A DNA stretch of 64,000 bases from Veillonella sp. CHU740 (GCF_003992055.1 NZ_RQVD01000008.1:31986-95985), one strand, 5' to 3'; numbered from the stretch's first letter, positions 43,703 to 53,939 are shown. Notes: generated by a model not told the origin, from the letters alone. Numbers and translations: made by a program.

Positions 43703-44266
43703 CGATTGGAAAAATCATTAGAAAAGTCTGAAGAAATATCTAAATTACCAAACCCAAATGATAAACAATATTCATATTTAAGAGAGCAATCTGATTTGGC
43801 AGGTATCGGGCCATATATACCAAAGTATGAAATGACTGTGTCAGGGATTCCTATGGGGATTCATGTTAATGATGTGAAAAAGAGTTTAGGTAAACCTACA
43901 TCAGAGGATATGAAGACCTATGGAAGAAACTATCCTATTTATACTTTGACCTATGGCGGCGTAACGTTTGAGACTTCAAAACCTGAATACTCTCCGTATA
44001 CGAAACCTGGACATATTAGTAAAACTACAATTAATAATCGTGATGGAGCAACATTGCGAGGAATTAGTGTTGGTGATAGACTCATGCAAGTGTATTATAT
44101 TTATGGAAGACCAACATTTGTTTCTAAAGATGAGTGGTTTTATGGCAAATTTGGCAATGATGTACATACAGGGATTTGGTTTGTCCATGATGGTTATAAA
44201 GTAACTAAGATAAAATTGGGAACACAAAGCTTTGAACATATCGATAGTATATCTAATATACTGTGA
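43601..44266 (+). CDS. exported protein of a tandem family, copy 1
   Basis: The 221-residue protein has a signal peptide ending near VEAS (about residue 28). It then has two similar modules: GIPMGIHVNDVKKSLGKPTS and, later, GISVGDRLMQVYYIYGRPTF, each followed by strand-rich sequence (GGVTFET; GIWFVHDG). The G..xxxV...LG+P pattern resembles BamE/SmpA-type folds, so each protein may hold two such domains. That is inference. Start ATG 43601 after AGGGGGATG is preferred over 43577. The function is unknown. It is periplasmic or surface located. Confidence 0.7.
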   Translation: MKKLVGRVVLALFVANVASIHIGVEASWLSKAWQRLEKSLEKSEEISKLPNPNDKQYSYLREQSDLAGIGPYIPKYEMTVSGIPMGIHVNDVKKSLGKPTSEDMKTYGRNYPIYTLTYGGVTFETSKPEYSPYTKPGHISKTTINNRDGATLRGISVGDRLMQVYYIYGRPTFVSKDEWFYGKFGNDVHTGIWFVHDGYKVTKIKLGTQSFEHIDSISNIL

Positions 44267-44358
44267 GATATGATAAGGTAAAGCATACGATATAAGTTGA
44301 TAAATAACTAGTATTAAAATATATGGCATTTGATTGTTGAATATAATGAGGAATATAT

Positions 44359-44991
44359 ATGAAAAGATGGCTAAAACAGACAATAGTGGCTGCGTGTGTT
44401 CTTAATAGTGTAAGTGTGCTACTAGGGGTTAGTATGATAGGAGTAAGTGCATTTACTTTACCGAAACCAACAGATCCAGATTATATGGATATAAGAACTA
44501 GGCATCCTATTATTAGCATATATAATGATAAGTATACATCTGATAAAGAAATGAGTGCGGCTGGCATTCCAATGCATGCACATGTAAATGATATTATAAA
44601 AAGTTTAGGGAAGCCGACTGCTCAAGACATTGAATATGTAGATTGGCATCGTGGAAAATTACCTCTGTATCACTTACAATATGGCGGTATCCTCTTTGAA
44701 AGCACACATGAAATGTGGTATAATTCCGCTTCTGAAGCAGAACATATTCGTAAGATCACTTTATTTAATCGAGATGCTGTCACTCCACGAGGTATTGGTG
44801 TAGGAGATACATTAGAGCAAGTATATAATGCCTATGGTCGTCCTGATTTTGTGACTTGGTATGAATGGTTTTATGGAATTCAGCAACAAGAGTGGAGAAC
44901 AGGAATTTGGTTCGTTCATGATGGTAAAAAGGTCGTCCGAATAAAAATGGGAAATGCGGGCTTTGATAGTGATTTGAAAAAAGTAGACTAA
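44359..44991 (+). CDS. exported protein of a tandem family, copy 2
   Basis: The 210-residue protein has a different signal peptide (MKRWLKQTIVAACVLNSVSV) from its neighbours but the same two-module body: GIPMHAHVNDIIKSLGKPTA, HLQYGGILFES, GIGVGDTLEQVYNAYGRPDF, EWFYG and GIWFVHDGKKV. GAGG lies upstream of ATG 44359. It sits between copies 1 and 3. The function is unknown. Confidence 0.7.
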   Translation: MKRWLKQTIVAACVLNSVSVLLGVSMIGVSAFTLPKPTDPDYMDIRTRHPIISIYNDKYTSDKEMSAAGIPMHAHVNDIIKSLGKPTAQDIEYVDWHRGKLPLYHLQYGGILFESTHEMWYNSASEAEHIRKITLFNRDAVTPRGIGVGDTLEQVYNAYGRPDFVTWYEWFYGIQQQEWRTGIWFVHDGKKVVRIKMGNAGFDSDLKKVD

Positions 44992-45037
44992 TTATATCTA
45001 TGTAATATGATGAATTAGATTTATATGTGTTATTCTG

Positions 45038-45151
45038 ATAGGGGGATGTATGAAAAAATTAGTAGCAAGGGTTGTATTAGCTCTATTCGTAGCGAATGTT
45101 GCTTCTATCCATATAGGTGTAGAAGCGAGTTGGTTGAGTAAGGCTTGGCAG
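45038..45151 (+). repeat. 5' block shared with the paralogue at 43589-43702
   Basis: Matches 43589-43702 with one difference. It covers the ribosome binding site, signal peptide and first mature residues. Confidence 0.9.
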
Positions 45152-45763
45152 CGGTTAGAAACATCACTAGAAAAGGCTTCACAAGAAGCAACGGCAGATA
45201 GACAACGAGCTGCAGATATTCGAGCTTTACCGAAGTATACAGATGCCGACTATGAGTATATAAGAATAGGTAAAAATGGACTTAGATTTGGTAAAGTACT
45301 ACCGAACTCAGAATTTACGGTAGCGGGTGTGTCTATAGGAACACATGTAAATGCTGTTATAAAAAGTTTAGGAAAGCCAACCTCAGAAGATATACAATAC
45401 ACAAAGGGACCGTACCGTAATAACATACCAGTTTATACTTTGCAATATGGTGGGGTTATTTATAAAACACAATATAAGTTTGTCTATGAACCAATCTCTA
45501 GTGCGGAACGTATAAGTAAGATTACTATACATAATCGTGATGCTACTACTGCAAGGGGAATTACCGTAGGTGATACTTTAAAACAAGTATATAATGCTTA
45601 TGGTAGACCAACGTTTGTTACGAAAAAGAATGAATGGTTTTATGGTATGGCGTATCCAGATGGATATGATGGCATTTGGTTTGTTAATGATGGCTATACA
45701 GTAACAAAAATTAAATTAGGTGATGCTGGTTTTGAATATGGCAGAAGTAAAGATACATTCTAA
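45050..45763 (+). CDS. exported protein of a tandem family, copy 3
   Basis: The 237-residue protein has the same signal peptide as copy 1 (identical but for one residue), then an extra helical stretch rich in A, E, Q and R (about residues 40-60). The two-module body follows: GVSIGTHVNAVIKSLGKPTS, TLQYGGVIY, GITVGDTLKQVYNAYGRPTF and GIWFVNDGYTV. The body is closer in places to copy 2 than to copy 1, although its 5' end matches copy 1. AGGGGGATG precedes ATG 45050. The function is unknown. Confidence 0.7.
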   Translation: MKKLVARVVLALFVANVASIHIGVEASWLSKAWQRLETSLEKASQEATADRQRAADIRALPKYTDADYEYIRIGKNGLRFGKVLPNSEFTVAGVSIGTHVNAVIKSLGKPTSEDIQYTKGPYRNNIPVYTLQYGGVIYKTQYKFVYEPISSAERISKITIHNRDATTARGITVGDTLKQVYNAYGRPTFVTKKNEWFYGMAYPDGYDGIWFVNDGYTVTKIKLGDAGFEYGRSKDTF

Positions 45764-46101
45764 TGCTATGACAAAAGATTTATGACTGAAATGTAAAATT
45801 GTCATCAACAGTATCAGATACCTAGTATACAAATAACGTTCGGCTTTTACATCGAACTACATAGCAAACTATAAAAATCCGACATACACATTCTGTTCTA
45901 CAGACCGTCTCAATGTGTATGTCGGCTTTTTTATTATCTTTTCCTTACAAGTGTAAAATTATCTACTTTATTTCAGTAATATGAAAAATAACTCCTGTTT
46001 ATTGCTAGAAAAATTCAACGTTTAGGGGTATAATGAAGTATACAAATGCCTATTCCCAAAGGTATTAGGTTTGGAATACTCAAAATTGAGGAGGGATTAC
46101 A
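45764..46101 (+). terminator. gap before pyc, with a strong terminator
   Basis: CCGACATACACATT (45879-45892) pairs perfectly over 14 bases with AATGTGTATGTCGG (45912-45925), followed by CTTTTTT. It ends the exported-protein cluster. The rest of this 338-base gap holds no gene. TATAAT at 46030-46035 may serve pyc. Confidence 0.8.
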
Positions 46102-49100
46102 ATGAAACATATACGCTCTTTATTAGTAGCTAACCGTGGTGAGATTGCCATCCGTGTGCTTCGTGCTTGTAACGAGATGGGCATTCGTACGGTAGCTATT
46201 TACTCCAACGAAGATGCGCTTTCCTTACACCGTAATCAAGCTGACGAATCCTATTTAGTAGGAGAAGGTAAAAAACCAGTTGATGCGTATTTAGATATTG
46301 AAGATATTATCCGTATTGCAAAGGAACATGATGTAGACGCAATCCATCCTGGATATGGTTTCCTTTCAGAGAATGCACATTTTGCAAAACGATGCGAAGA
46401 AGAAGGGATTACGTTTATCGGTCCTAAGGTAGAACATTTAGTGATGTTCGGGGACAAAGTAAATGCCCGTATTCAAGCGAAAAAGGCAGATATCCCAATG
46501 ATTCCTGGTAGTGATGGACCATTGAAAGATTTTGCTGAATTGGAAGCATTTGCAGAAACATATGGCTATCCATTGATGATTAAAGCCGTAAATGGCGGTG
46601 GCGGTCGTGGTATGCGTGAAGTGACGAAACATGAAGAACTTCGTGATGCTTATGATCGTGCGAAATCGGAAGCCAAAATGGCCTTTGGTGATGATGATGT
46701 ATATGTAGAAAAACTCATTGTAGAGCCGAAACATATTGAAGTACAAATTATCGGTGATGAACACGGTAATATCGTGCATTTACACGAGCGTGATTGCTCT
46801 ATTCAACGCCGTCATCAAAAAGTAGTAGAAGTGGCGCCAGCTTTTGCCTTACCACAAGAACTTCGTGATCGCATTTGTGCAGCGGCCGTAAAAATTATGA
46901 AACACGTACAATATGTAGGTGCTGGTACTGTAGAATTTTTGGTAACAGAAGATGGTAATTTCTACTTTATCGAGGTCAACCCTCGTATCCAAGTAGAACA
47001 TACTGTAACAGAAATGATTACTGGCATTGATATTGTGCATTCCCAAATCCGTATTGCAGAAGGTTATACATTGCACAGTGCAGAAGTAGCAATTCCTGAA
47101 CAAGATCAAATTCGTTGTGAGGGCGTGGCTATCCAATGTCGTATTACTACAGAAGATCCGCACAATAACTTCATGCCAGATACAGGTAAATTAATGACAT
47201 ACCGTAGCTCCGGTGGCTTTGGTATTCGTCTAGATGGTGGTAATGCCTTTACAGGGGCAGTTATCACTCCATATTATGATTCCTTATTGGTAAAAGCTAC
47301 CTCTTGGGCACTTTCTACAGAAGAAGCCATTCGTAAAATGCTTCGTTGCTTGCGCGAGTTCCGTATTCGTGGAGTGAAAACGAATGTCCATTTCTTGGTG
47401 AATGTACTAGAACATGAAGTATTCCAATCTGGTGATTATAATGTAAACTTTATCGATGAACATCCTGAATTGTTCAACCTTAAAAAAGATAAAGATAGAG
47501 GTACGAAATTACTTCGTTACATCGCTGATGTGACAGTGAATGGATATAATGGTCATAAAGAAGAAGTGCCTAATTTTGATCCAATCGTGATGCCTCCTAA
47601 TATCCAAGGAGCACCAGCGGCAGGTACAAAACAGCTATTAGATGAGTTAGGACCTGAAAAATTCTCCAAATGGATTCAAGAACAGCCAACTGTGTTGTTT
47701 ACAGATACAACATGGCGTGATGCGCATCAATCTTTATTTGCCACACGTGTACGTACTACCGATATGGCTCGCGTAGCAGGTCGCATTGCTAAAGGGTTAC
47801 CGAACTTATTCTCCTTGGAATGTTGGGGCGGTGCTACTTTTGACGTGGCGTACCGTTTCTTACATGAAGATCCATGGGAACGATTACGCATGTTCCGCAA
47901 ACAAGTACCAAATATTTTGTTACAAATGTTACTTCGTGGTTCCAATGCTGTGGGATATACAAGCTATGCAGATAACGTAGTGCGTGAATTTATCCGTCTA
48001 GCAGGCAATAATGGTATCGATGTATTCCGTGTTTTCGATAGCTTGAATAGCTTAGATAATATGAAAGTGGCTATTGATGAAGTGCGTAATCAAGGTAAAG
48101 TAGCTGAGGTTGCTTTATGCTATACAGGGGATATCCTAGACGCTCGTCGTGACAAATATAACCTTGACTATTATGTAAAAATGGGTAAAGCGCTAGCGAA
48201 TGCAGGTGCCAATATTATCGCTATTAAAGATATGGCGGGCTTGTTAAAACCACAAGCAGCGTACAATTTAGTGAGCGCTTTAAAAGATGCTATCGATTTA
48301 CCAATTCATTTACATACCCATGAAGGCTCTGGTAATGCCATCTATTCTTATGGTCGTGCCGTAGATGCAGGTGTAGATATTGTGGACTTGGCTTACTCTG
48401 CCTTTGCCAATGGTACAAGCCAACCAAGCATGAGTTCCATGTACTATGGTTTGACAGGCCATGAGCGTCAACCACACATGAATGTGGAATATATGGAACA
48501 TGCATCCAATTACTTTGGATCTATTCGTCCGTATTATAAAGGGGTAGATCATACCTCTTCGTACCCAAATACAACGGTATACCAACATGAAATGCCTGGT
48601 GGACAATATTCTAACTTGCAACAACAAGCGAAGAGTGTAGGCCTAGGTGATCGTTGGGAAGACATTAAACGTATGTATCATGAAGTAAATATGTTATTCG
48701 GTGATATCATCAAGGTAACGCCATCTTCCAAAGTTGTAGGGGATATGACCTTGTTTATGGTACAAAATAATTTAACAGAACAAGATATCTACGACAAAGG
48801 GGATACGTTGGACTTCCCACAATCTGTAGTAGAATTCTTTAAAGGTTACATTGGTACTCCATATTTAGGATTCCCTGAACGATTGCAACAGATTATTCTG
48901 AAAGGGGAAGCTCCATTGGATGGACGTCCAGGAGCGACATTACCATCTGTAGACTTTGAAGCGGTTCGTAAAGAATTAGCTGACAAAGGTGCAGGCACTA
49001 CTGATGAAGATGTAATTGCTCATTGTTTATATGCGAAAGTATTCTCTGATTACAGCACATTTAAACAAGAGTACTCTGATGTAAGTGTATTAGATACGCC

Positions 49101-49551
49101 GACATTCTTCTTTGGTATGAAACGTGGTGAAACTATCGAAGTAACTATCGAAAAAGGTAAAACTTTGATGATTAAATACATTCAAATGAGTGAAGCCGAT
49201 GAAGATGGTACTCGCCATGTATTATTCGAATTAAATGGTCAACCACGGACGATTAAAATTCACGATAAACACATCAAAACAACAGGTGTAGTTCGTCATA
49301 AAGTGGATCCAACAAAACCAGGTGAAGTAGGAGCTACCTTGTCTGGTTCTGTAGTAAAAATTGTGGCACAAGTGGGTCAAGCTGTGAAAAAAGGTGATCC
49401 ATTGGTAGTAACAGAAGCCATGAAAATGGAAACGACGATTACAGCACCAGTGGCGGGTGTCGTAGGTATTATCCACGTTCGTGAAGGCAGCCGCATTGAA
49501 AGCGGAGATTGCTTGTTAACAATTGAGGAGCAAGCACATATTGCTAACTAG
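46102..49551 (+). CDS. pyc: pyruvate carboxylase
   Basis: This biotin enzyme makes oxaloacetate from pyruvate, bicarbonate and ATP. The 1149-residue protein has all parts in one chain. The biotin carboxylase part covers about residues 1-450 (VANRGEIAIRVLRAC, GGGGRGMREV, FIEVNPRIQVEHTVTE). The carboxyltransferase covers about 530-800 (FTDTTWRDAHQSLFATRVR, IAIKDMAGLLKP, HLHTHEGSGNA). A conserved PYC/OadA region follows, then a biotinyl domain with lysine K1108 in TEAMKMETTI. GAGGAGG precedes ATG 46102. It stands alone. It would feed gluconeogenesis and the reductive C4 pathway. Confidence 0.97.
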   Translation: MKHIRSLLVANRGEIAIRVLRACNEMGIRTVAIYSNEDALSLHRNQADESYLVGEGKKPVDAYLDIEDIIRIAKEHDVDAIHPGYGFLSENAHFAKRCEEEGITFIGPKVEHLVMFGDKVNARIQAKKADIPMIPGSDGPLKDFAELEAFAETYGYPLMIKAVNGGGGRGMREVTKHEELRDAYDRAKSEAKMAFGDDDVYVEKLIVEPKHIEVQIIGDEHGNIVHLHERDCSIQRRHQKVVEVAPAFALPQELRDRICAAAVKIMKHVQYVGAGTVEFLVTEDGNFYFIEVNPRIQVEHTVTEMITGIDIVHSQIRIAEGYTLHSAEVAIPEQDQIRCEGVAIQCRITTEDPHNNFMPDTGKLMTYRSSGGFGIRLDGGNAFTGAVITPYYDSLLVKATSWALSTEEAIRKMLRCLREFRIRGVKTNVHFLVNVLEHEVFQSGDYNVNFIDEHPELFNLKKDKDRGTKLLRYIADVTVNGYNGHKEEVPNFDPIVMPPNIQGAPAAGTKQLLDELGPEKFSKWIQEQPTVLFTDTTWRDAHQSLFATRVRTTDMARVAGRIAKGLPNLFSLECWGGATFDVAYRFLHEDPWERLRMFRKQVPNILLQMLLRGSNAVGYTSYADNVVREFIRLAGNNGIDVFRVFDSLNSLDNMKVAIDEVRNQGKVAEVALCYTGDILDARRDKYNLDYYVKMGKALANAGANIIAIKDMAGLLKPQAAYNLVSALKDAIDLPIHLHTHEGSGNAIYSYGRAVDAGVDIVDLAYSAFANGTSQPSMSSMYYGLTGHERQPHMNVEYMEHASNYFGSIRPYYKGVDHTSSYPNTTVYQHEMPGGQYSNLQQQAKSVGLGDRWEDIKRMYHEVNMLFGDIIKVTPSSKVVGDMTLFMVQNNLTEQDIYDKGDTLDFPQSVVEFFKGYIGTPYLGFPERLQQIILKGEAPLDGRPGATLPSVDFEAVRKELADKGAGTTDEDVIAHCLYAKVFSDYSTFKQEYSDVSVLDTPTFFFGMKRGETIEVTIEKGKTLMIKYIQMSEADEDGTRHVLFELNGQPRTIKIHDKHIKTTGVVRHKVDPTKPGEVGATLSGSVVKIVAQVGQAVKKGDPLVVTEAMKMETTITAPVAGVVGIIHVREGSRIESGDCLLTIEEQAHIAN

Positions 49552-49667
49552 GTATTAGGATTCACATGGTATGAGCATTGGAACATGTGCTGAACTCATG
49601 TGCTCTAGTATATGGACCATATATAAGTGAACTAGTATTATTACAGGACATATAATTTAGTATATGA

Positions 49668-49696
49668 AAACAGGAGCAACTCTGTTGCTCCTGTTT
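49668..49696. terminator. hairpin after pyc, probable terminator
   Basis: AAACAGGAGCAAC, loop TCT, GTTGCTCCTGTTT, a perfect 13-bp stem. The T run is short (three), so termination may be weaker than at the other sites. Confidence 0.65.
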
Positions 49697-49796
49697 ATCA
49701 TATGCATAGATAGTAGCTATATAGTGTATTTGAAAAATCAGATTATTATATAGAAATGAATACAAGATATAACATGATATAAAAGGAGTGATTCTT

Positions 49797-50990
49797 ATGG
49801 CATTCGCATTGCCAGAACGGTCCATCAGTAAAGGGCCTAATTTCATTCGAGATGTATTTGAACGAGGAGCTGGGATTCCCGGTTTCATTAGCTTTGGTAT
49901 AGGAAATCCTGCCGGTGAAGTAGTACCTGTGAAAGAAATTCAAGATGCCTTTGACCATATTGTACATACAAATCCATTGGAAATTCTTCAATATGGACCT
50001 ATGCAAGGTGATGCCAAGTTAGCAGAACAAACATTGCAGCGATTGATTCATGTACACCATATGCCATCAGAAGGACAACAATTGTTGCTATCTGTGGGAG
50101 CTGGACAAGATTTAGGGCTGGTGCCTAGAACTGTTTGTGATGCAGGCGATGAAGTGTATATGGATGCTTATACGTTTACGAGCGCCATCAATGCAGTGCG
50201 CAGTGTAGGTGCAAAAGCGGTGGGCATTCCTACTGATGGAGATGGGATGATTCCAGAGGCATTGGAAGAAGCAGCAAAGTCAGGAAACGGTAAATATGTA
50301 TACCTGATTCCTAACTTTCAAAACCCAACAGGAATTACGATGCCTTTAGAGCGACGTAAAGCTATTTATGAAGTGGCAAGAAAATATGACTTGTTTATCT
50401 ACGAGGATGATCCATATGGAGAAATTCGTTTTGCTGGGGAACGGGTGCCAACCTTCAAAGAGATAGACACAGATAATCGGGTACTTTATGCAGGTTCGTA
50501 TTCTAAAACGATTTCTGCAGGACTTCGGGTAGGTTTCTTGTATGGACCGAGCGAAGTGATACAAGCGATCCAAATCATGAAGAATAACTGTGATGGTCAA
50601 ATGCCACTAGTGACACAACGTGTAGTGAGTCATTTGTTAGAACATATCGACTATGATGAGCAGATTCAAAAGGTGTGTAAGGTGTATTTAGAAAAATGCC
50701 AAGTGATGCTAGAGACATTCCGTACATATGGCAGTTCCAAAGTGCAGTTGACAGAACCTACAGGGGGGATGTTCCTATGGATGACGTTACCAGACCATGT
50801 AGACTGTGATGCGTTCTTTGAAGAAGCGATTGCTCGTAAAGTAGGGATTGTAAAAAGCGGAGCCTTCGCTGCCGATGGAGTGCCTTATGGTCAACATTTC
50901 CGCTTAAGTTATACAGTGCCATCCTTGGAAGATATTCGAAAAGGTATGCAAATCATTGGAGAGCTGACAAAAGAGTACTGTGGTGAGTAA
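49797..50990 (+). CDS. PLP-dependent aminotransferase, 2-aminoadipate/KAT II type
   Basis: The 397-residue fold-type-I enzyme has ISFGIGNPAGEVVPVKEI, LQYGPMQGDAKL, VYLIPNFQNPTGITMPLERR, IYEDDPYGEIRF and the PLP-lysine segment AGSYSKTISAGLRVGFLYGP. It belongs to the LysN/KAT II branch, with broad use of aromatic, branched or aminoadipate substrates. AAAGGAG precedes ATG 49797; a GTG three codons earlier is part of the ribosome binding site. It is a single gene. The exact substrate is not known. Confidence 0.87.
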   Translation: MAFALPERSISKGPNFIRDVFERGAGIPGFISFGIGNPAGEVVPVKEIQDAFDHIVHTNPLEILQYGPMQGDAKLAEQTLQRLIHVHHMPSEGQQLLLSVGAGQDLGLVPRTVCDAGDEVYMDAYTFTSAINAVRSVGAKAVGIPTDGDGMIPEALEEAAKSGNGKYVYLIPNFQNPTGITMPLERRKAIYEVARKYDLFIYEDDPYGEIRFAGERVPTFKEIDTDNRVLYAGSYSKTISAGLRVGFLYGPSEVIQAIQIMKNNCDGQMPLVTQRVVSHLLEHIDYDEQIQKVCKVYLEKCQVMLETFRTYGSSKVQLTEPTGGMFLWMTLPDHVDCDAFFEEAIARKVGIVKSGAFAADGVPYGQHFRLSYTVPSLEDIRKGMQIIGELTKEYCGE

Positions 50991-51167
50991 TCCTTTCTAT
51001 ATTGAAAAAATTAGTTTTTGTTCTCGGAATTTTTCATATCCTATGATATAATAGGGATATACCTATATTTGTGTAGGAAATAACATACGTTCACAAGTGT
51101 GAAATGTAGTTATCGAGTAGAAGTGAAAGTGTTTGAAGCTTTCAGTCATATAGAAAGAAGGTTTATC

Positions 51168-51992
51168 ATGGCATGTGGAGATAATGGAGGTTGCGGCGGT
51201 TGCGGTTCTTCCGGCGGTTGCGGCACTCAACAACCAGTTGATTTAACAGTAAAAACAAATGATAGAAGTCATGTGAAAAAGGTAATCGGCATCGTGTCTG
51301 GTAAAGGCGGTGTAGGTAAATCTTTGGTCACAAGCTTAATGGCTGTTAGCCAATCCCGTAAAGGGAAATCTGTTGGGATCCTCGATGGAGATATTACAGG
51401 GCCATCGATTCCAAAGGTATTTGGCTTAAAGGATAAAGTGCGCAGTGATGACGGTAAATTAATGTACCCTATCGTGTCTAAGAATGGCGTTAAGGTCATG
51501 TCCGTCAACTTGCTATTAGATGATGAATCAGATCCTGTGTTATGGAGAGGTCCTGTGGTGGGGAATGTAGTGAAACAATTCTTCTCCGATACAGTGTGGG
51601 GCGATGTAGATTATTTATTTGTGGACATGCCTCCAGGAACAGGTGATGTAGCGATGACTGTATTCCAGTCCTTACCATTGGATGGTATTATCGTGGTTAC
51701 TTCTCCTCAAGACTTAGTGTCTATGATTGTTGAAAAAGCTGTGAAAATGGCCGACATGATGCAAGTGCCTATCATTGGGGTAGTAGAAAACTTCTCCTAC
51801 TTCCGTTGTCCAGACAATGGAAAAGATTATAAAATCTTTGGTGAAAGCCACATTGATGAGGTGTTGAAAAAGTATAATTTATTGTTACTAGGTCGATTAC
51901 CAATTGATCCAAAAGTAGCAGAGTTGTGCGACGCTGGTGAAATTGAAACCATCCCATCCACAAACCTAGAAGAAGTAGGCTTACCAGAGTAA
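51168..51992 (+). CDS. Mrp/ApbC-type Fe-S cluster carrier ATPase
   Basis: This P-loop ATPase of the Mrp/NBP35 family loads iron-sulfur clusters on target proteins. The 274-residue protein begins with a cysteine- and glycine-rich stretch (CGDNGGCGGCGSSGGCG). A deviant Walker A, GKGGVGKS, lies at residues 45-52, then DGDITGPSIP, VDMPPGTGD and VVENFSYFRCPDNGK. The C-terminal CxxC usual in the family has lost its second cysteine here (CPDNG). Start ATG 51168 follows AGAAAGAAGG. An in-frame codon at 51099 would only add non-conserved residues. A TATAAT lies at about 51045. Confidence 0.9.
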   Translation: MACGDNGGCGGCGSSGGCGTQQPVDLTVKTNDRSHVKKVIGIVSGKGGVGKSLVTSLMAVSQSRKGKSVGILDGDITGPSIPKVFGLKDKVRSDDGKLMYPIVSKNGVKVMSVNLLLDDESDPVLWRGPVVGNVVKQFFSDTVWGDVDYLFVDMPPGTGDVAMTVFQSLPLDGIIVVTSPQDLVSMIVEKAVKMADMMQVPIIGVVENFSYFRCPDNGKDYKIFGESHIDEVLKKYNLLLLGRLPIDPKVAELCDAGEIETIPSTNLEEVGLPE

Positions 51993-52049
51993 GCATGGAA
52001 GAGGCCATAGTGTACGGTGTACCTATGGCATTTTTCTTAGGAGGACAGT

Positions 52050-53366
52050 ATGTGTGAACAGTATGATGTGACAGAGATGTATGGTGATTTTTTTGAATAT
52101 ATTGAAAGTTCTACTTCGCCATACCATACGGTAAAAGAAACGTATCGACGGTTAGAAGACGCAGGATTTACACCGTTGGCCATGGATGAAGAGTGGAACT
52201 TAGGACCAGGGGACTATGTCATCGATGTATATGGCACGACCCTCATCGCCTTTCATATAGGTGACAAGCCAAGAGATACATTGCGAATTGCTTCTGCTCA
52301 TACAGACTTTCCCGGATTTAGAGTGAAACCAAACCCTATGAAAACGGCAAAAGGATATGGTACCTTAAATGTAGAAGGGTACGGGGGGATGATTCAATAT
52401 ACTTGGTTTGACAGACCTCTTTCACTAGCTGGTCTTGTCGTCACAAAGGGAAAAGATTCTTTAGATATAGAAACTCAACATGTAGATTTTAGCCGACCAG
52501 TAGCCACTATCCCTAGTTTGGCCATTCATATGAATCGTACAGTGAATGAAAAAGCTGTATTCAATAAACAAAAGGAAATGTTGCCACTTGTACTTATGCG
52601 GAATGTGGGGGCTGACTATGAAAGTGATGAAGTAGCATTACAATACTTACTAGCAGAGGAAATTGGCTGTGCCCCCGAGGATATCTTGTCCTATGAGTTG
52701 ACCGTTTATAATGCAGATACAGTGGATCCAGTAGGGTTTGATGCAGAATATATTAGTGCTCCTCGGTTAGATAACTTGACCTCATGTTATGCCTGTTTGC
52801 AAGGGATACTAGCAGCTAAAAAACAAGAGACTTCTGGGATTCGGATGATTTGTTTATTCGACCATGAAGAAGTGGGAAGCCGTACGAAACAAGGTGGTGC
52901 CTCTATGTTATTACCGAATATTGTGCGCCGTTTGTATCGAGCATTGGGCTTCACCGAGGAAGCTTGTGAAGCAGATATTGCCAAAGGCTTTATGATTTCC
53001 TCTGATGTGGCACATGGATACCATCCTAATTATGGAGAAAAGAATGATATTACAAACTATCCTACATTAAATGGTGGGGTTGTGTTAAAGATTGCGAGCT
53101 CTCAATCGTATGCGGGAGATGCAGTCGCACAGGCCATCGTCACAGATCTTTGTAATACACATGGTATTCAACACCAAATTTTTGTGAATCGGTCAGATAT
53201 GCCGGGAGGGTCTACGGTAGGATCTATTTCTTCTGCACAACTCGTCATGCGTACTATGGATGTAGGGTTACCATTGTTGGCGATGCATTCTGCTCGTGAA
53301 TTAATGGGTACCTATGACCAGTTAGAGCTAAACAAATTGATGACAGTATTTTTAGGGGAGGTATAA
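52050..53366 (+). CDS. M18 family aminopeptidase
   Basis: The 438-residue dinuclear zinc aminopeptidase (DAP/ApeB type) has metal ligands in SAHTDFPGFR, APRLDNLTS, FDHEEVGSRTKQG, ISSDVAHGYHPNY and MHSARELMG. It removes N-terminal residues, often acidic ones, from cytoplasmic peptides. AGGAGG precedes ATG 52050. One base separates it from the next gene, so the two are co-transcribed. Confidence 0.94.
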   Translation: MCEQYDVTEMYGDFFEYIESSTSPYHTVKETYRRLEDAGFTPLAMDEEWNLGPGDYVIDVYGTTLIAFHIGDKPRDTLRIASAHTDFPGFRVKPNPMKTAKGYGTLNVEGYGGMIQYTWFDRPLSLAGLVVTKGKDSLDIETQHVDFSRPVATIPSLAIHMNRTVNEKAVFNKQKEMLPLVLMRNVGADYESDEVALQYLLAEEIGCAPEDILSYELTVYNADTVDPVGFDAEYISAPRLDNLTSCYACLQGILAAKKQETSGIRMICLFDHEEVGSRTKQGGASMLLPNIVRRLYRALGFTEEACEADIAKGFMISSDVAHGYHPNYGEKNDITNYPTLNGGVVLKIASSQSYAGDAVAQAIVTDLCNTHGIQHQIFVNRSDMPGGSTVGSISSAQLVMRTMDVGLPLLAMHSARELMGTYDQLELNKLMTVFLGEV

Positions 53367-53367
53367 T

Positions 53368-53928
53368 ATGTGGTCTTTATTAGCATTATTTGTAGCGTTA
53401 ATTATGAACCGTGTAACAACACCATTCCAACAAATATTTGATACCAAAACAACGGCTAGTGAACAGCGGAAAGAGATGCTTAGCAAGGGGTTACAACTGT
53501 TAGGTATGCTTGTAGTCGCTATATATGGGGTATCGGGACAAGTAGAAATAGCCGGTGTTTCTGGTCGCCTTATCGTACAAGTAGTCTTGGGAGTTGCTTT
53601 GGGACTTGCCCTAGGGCAATGCCTAGAATTGTTTAGCTTTGCTCATGTACGACCACCAGTAGAAGGGAAAAAGCCTACTTCGGTGTATGATCGTTGGATA
53701 TGGGATACGATTTTTATTTCTATTTTTGTAGCAGCCTATGTGAAATACAATTATGAAATGATTTATATGATAATAGGCTGGGCCATCTATGTGATTGTGC
53801 CGTATGGAATTACACGGTATTTAGAGAGCAGAAATGCTAACTTTTATGTGCATATGAAATCGTATAAGATTGGAACTGTGTTATGGATTATAGCAGCAGC
53901 TATCCATGCCTATGCGATTGGGTGGTAA
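53368..53928 (+). CDS. unknown membrane protein
   Basis: The 186-residue protein has hydrophobic segments at about residues 1-15, 42-58, 66-90, 112-150 (two) and 168-185, with a soluble loop RPPVEGKKPTSVYDRWIWD. No family is recognised. AGGGGAGG precedes ATG 53368, directly after the M18 aminopeptidase stop. No catalytic motif is visible. Confidence 0.65.
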   Translation: MWSLLALFVALIMNRVTTPFQQIFDTKTTASEQRKEMLSKGLQLLGMLVVAIYGVSGQVEIAGVSGRLIVQVVLGVALGLALGQCLELFSFAHVRPPVEGKKPTSVYDRWIWDTIFISIFVAAYVKYNYEMIYMIIGWAIYVIVPYGITRYLESRNANFYVHMKSYKIGTVLWIIAAAIHAYAIGW

Positions 53929-53939
53929 CTAAAGATATA

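Noticed and set aside
49668..49696. Perfect hairpin after pyc as a possible regulatory RNA
   Set aside because: It has simple terminator geometry at the end of a gene. There is no promoter or further structure around it.
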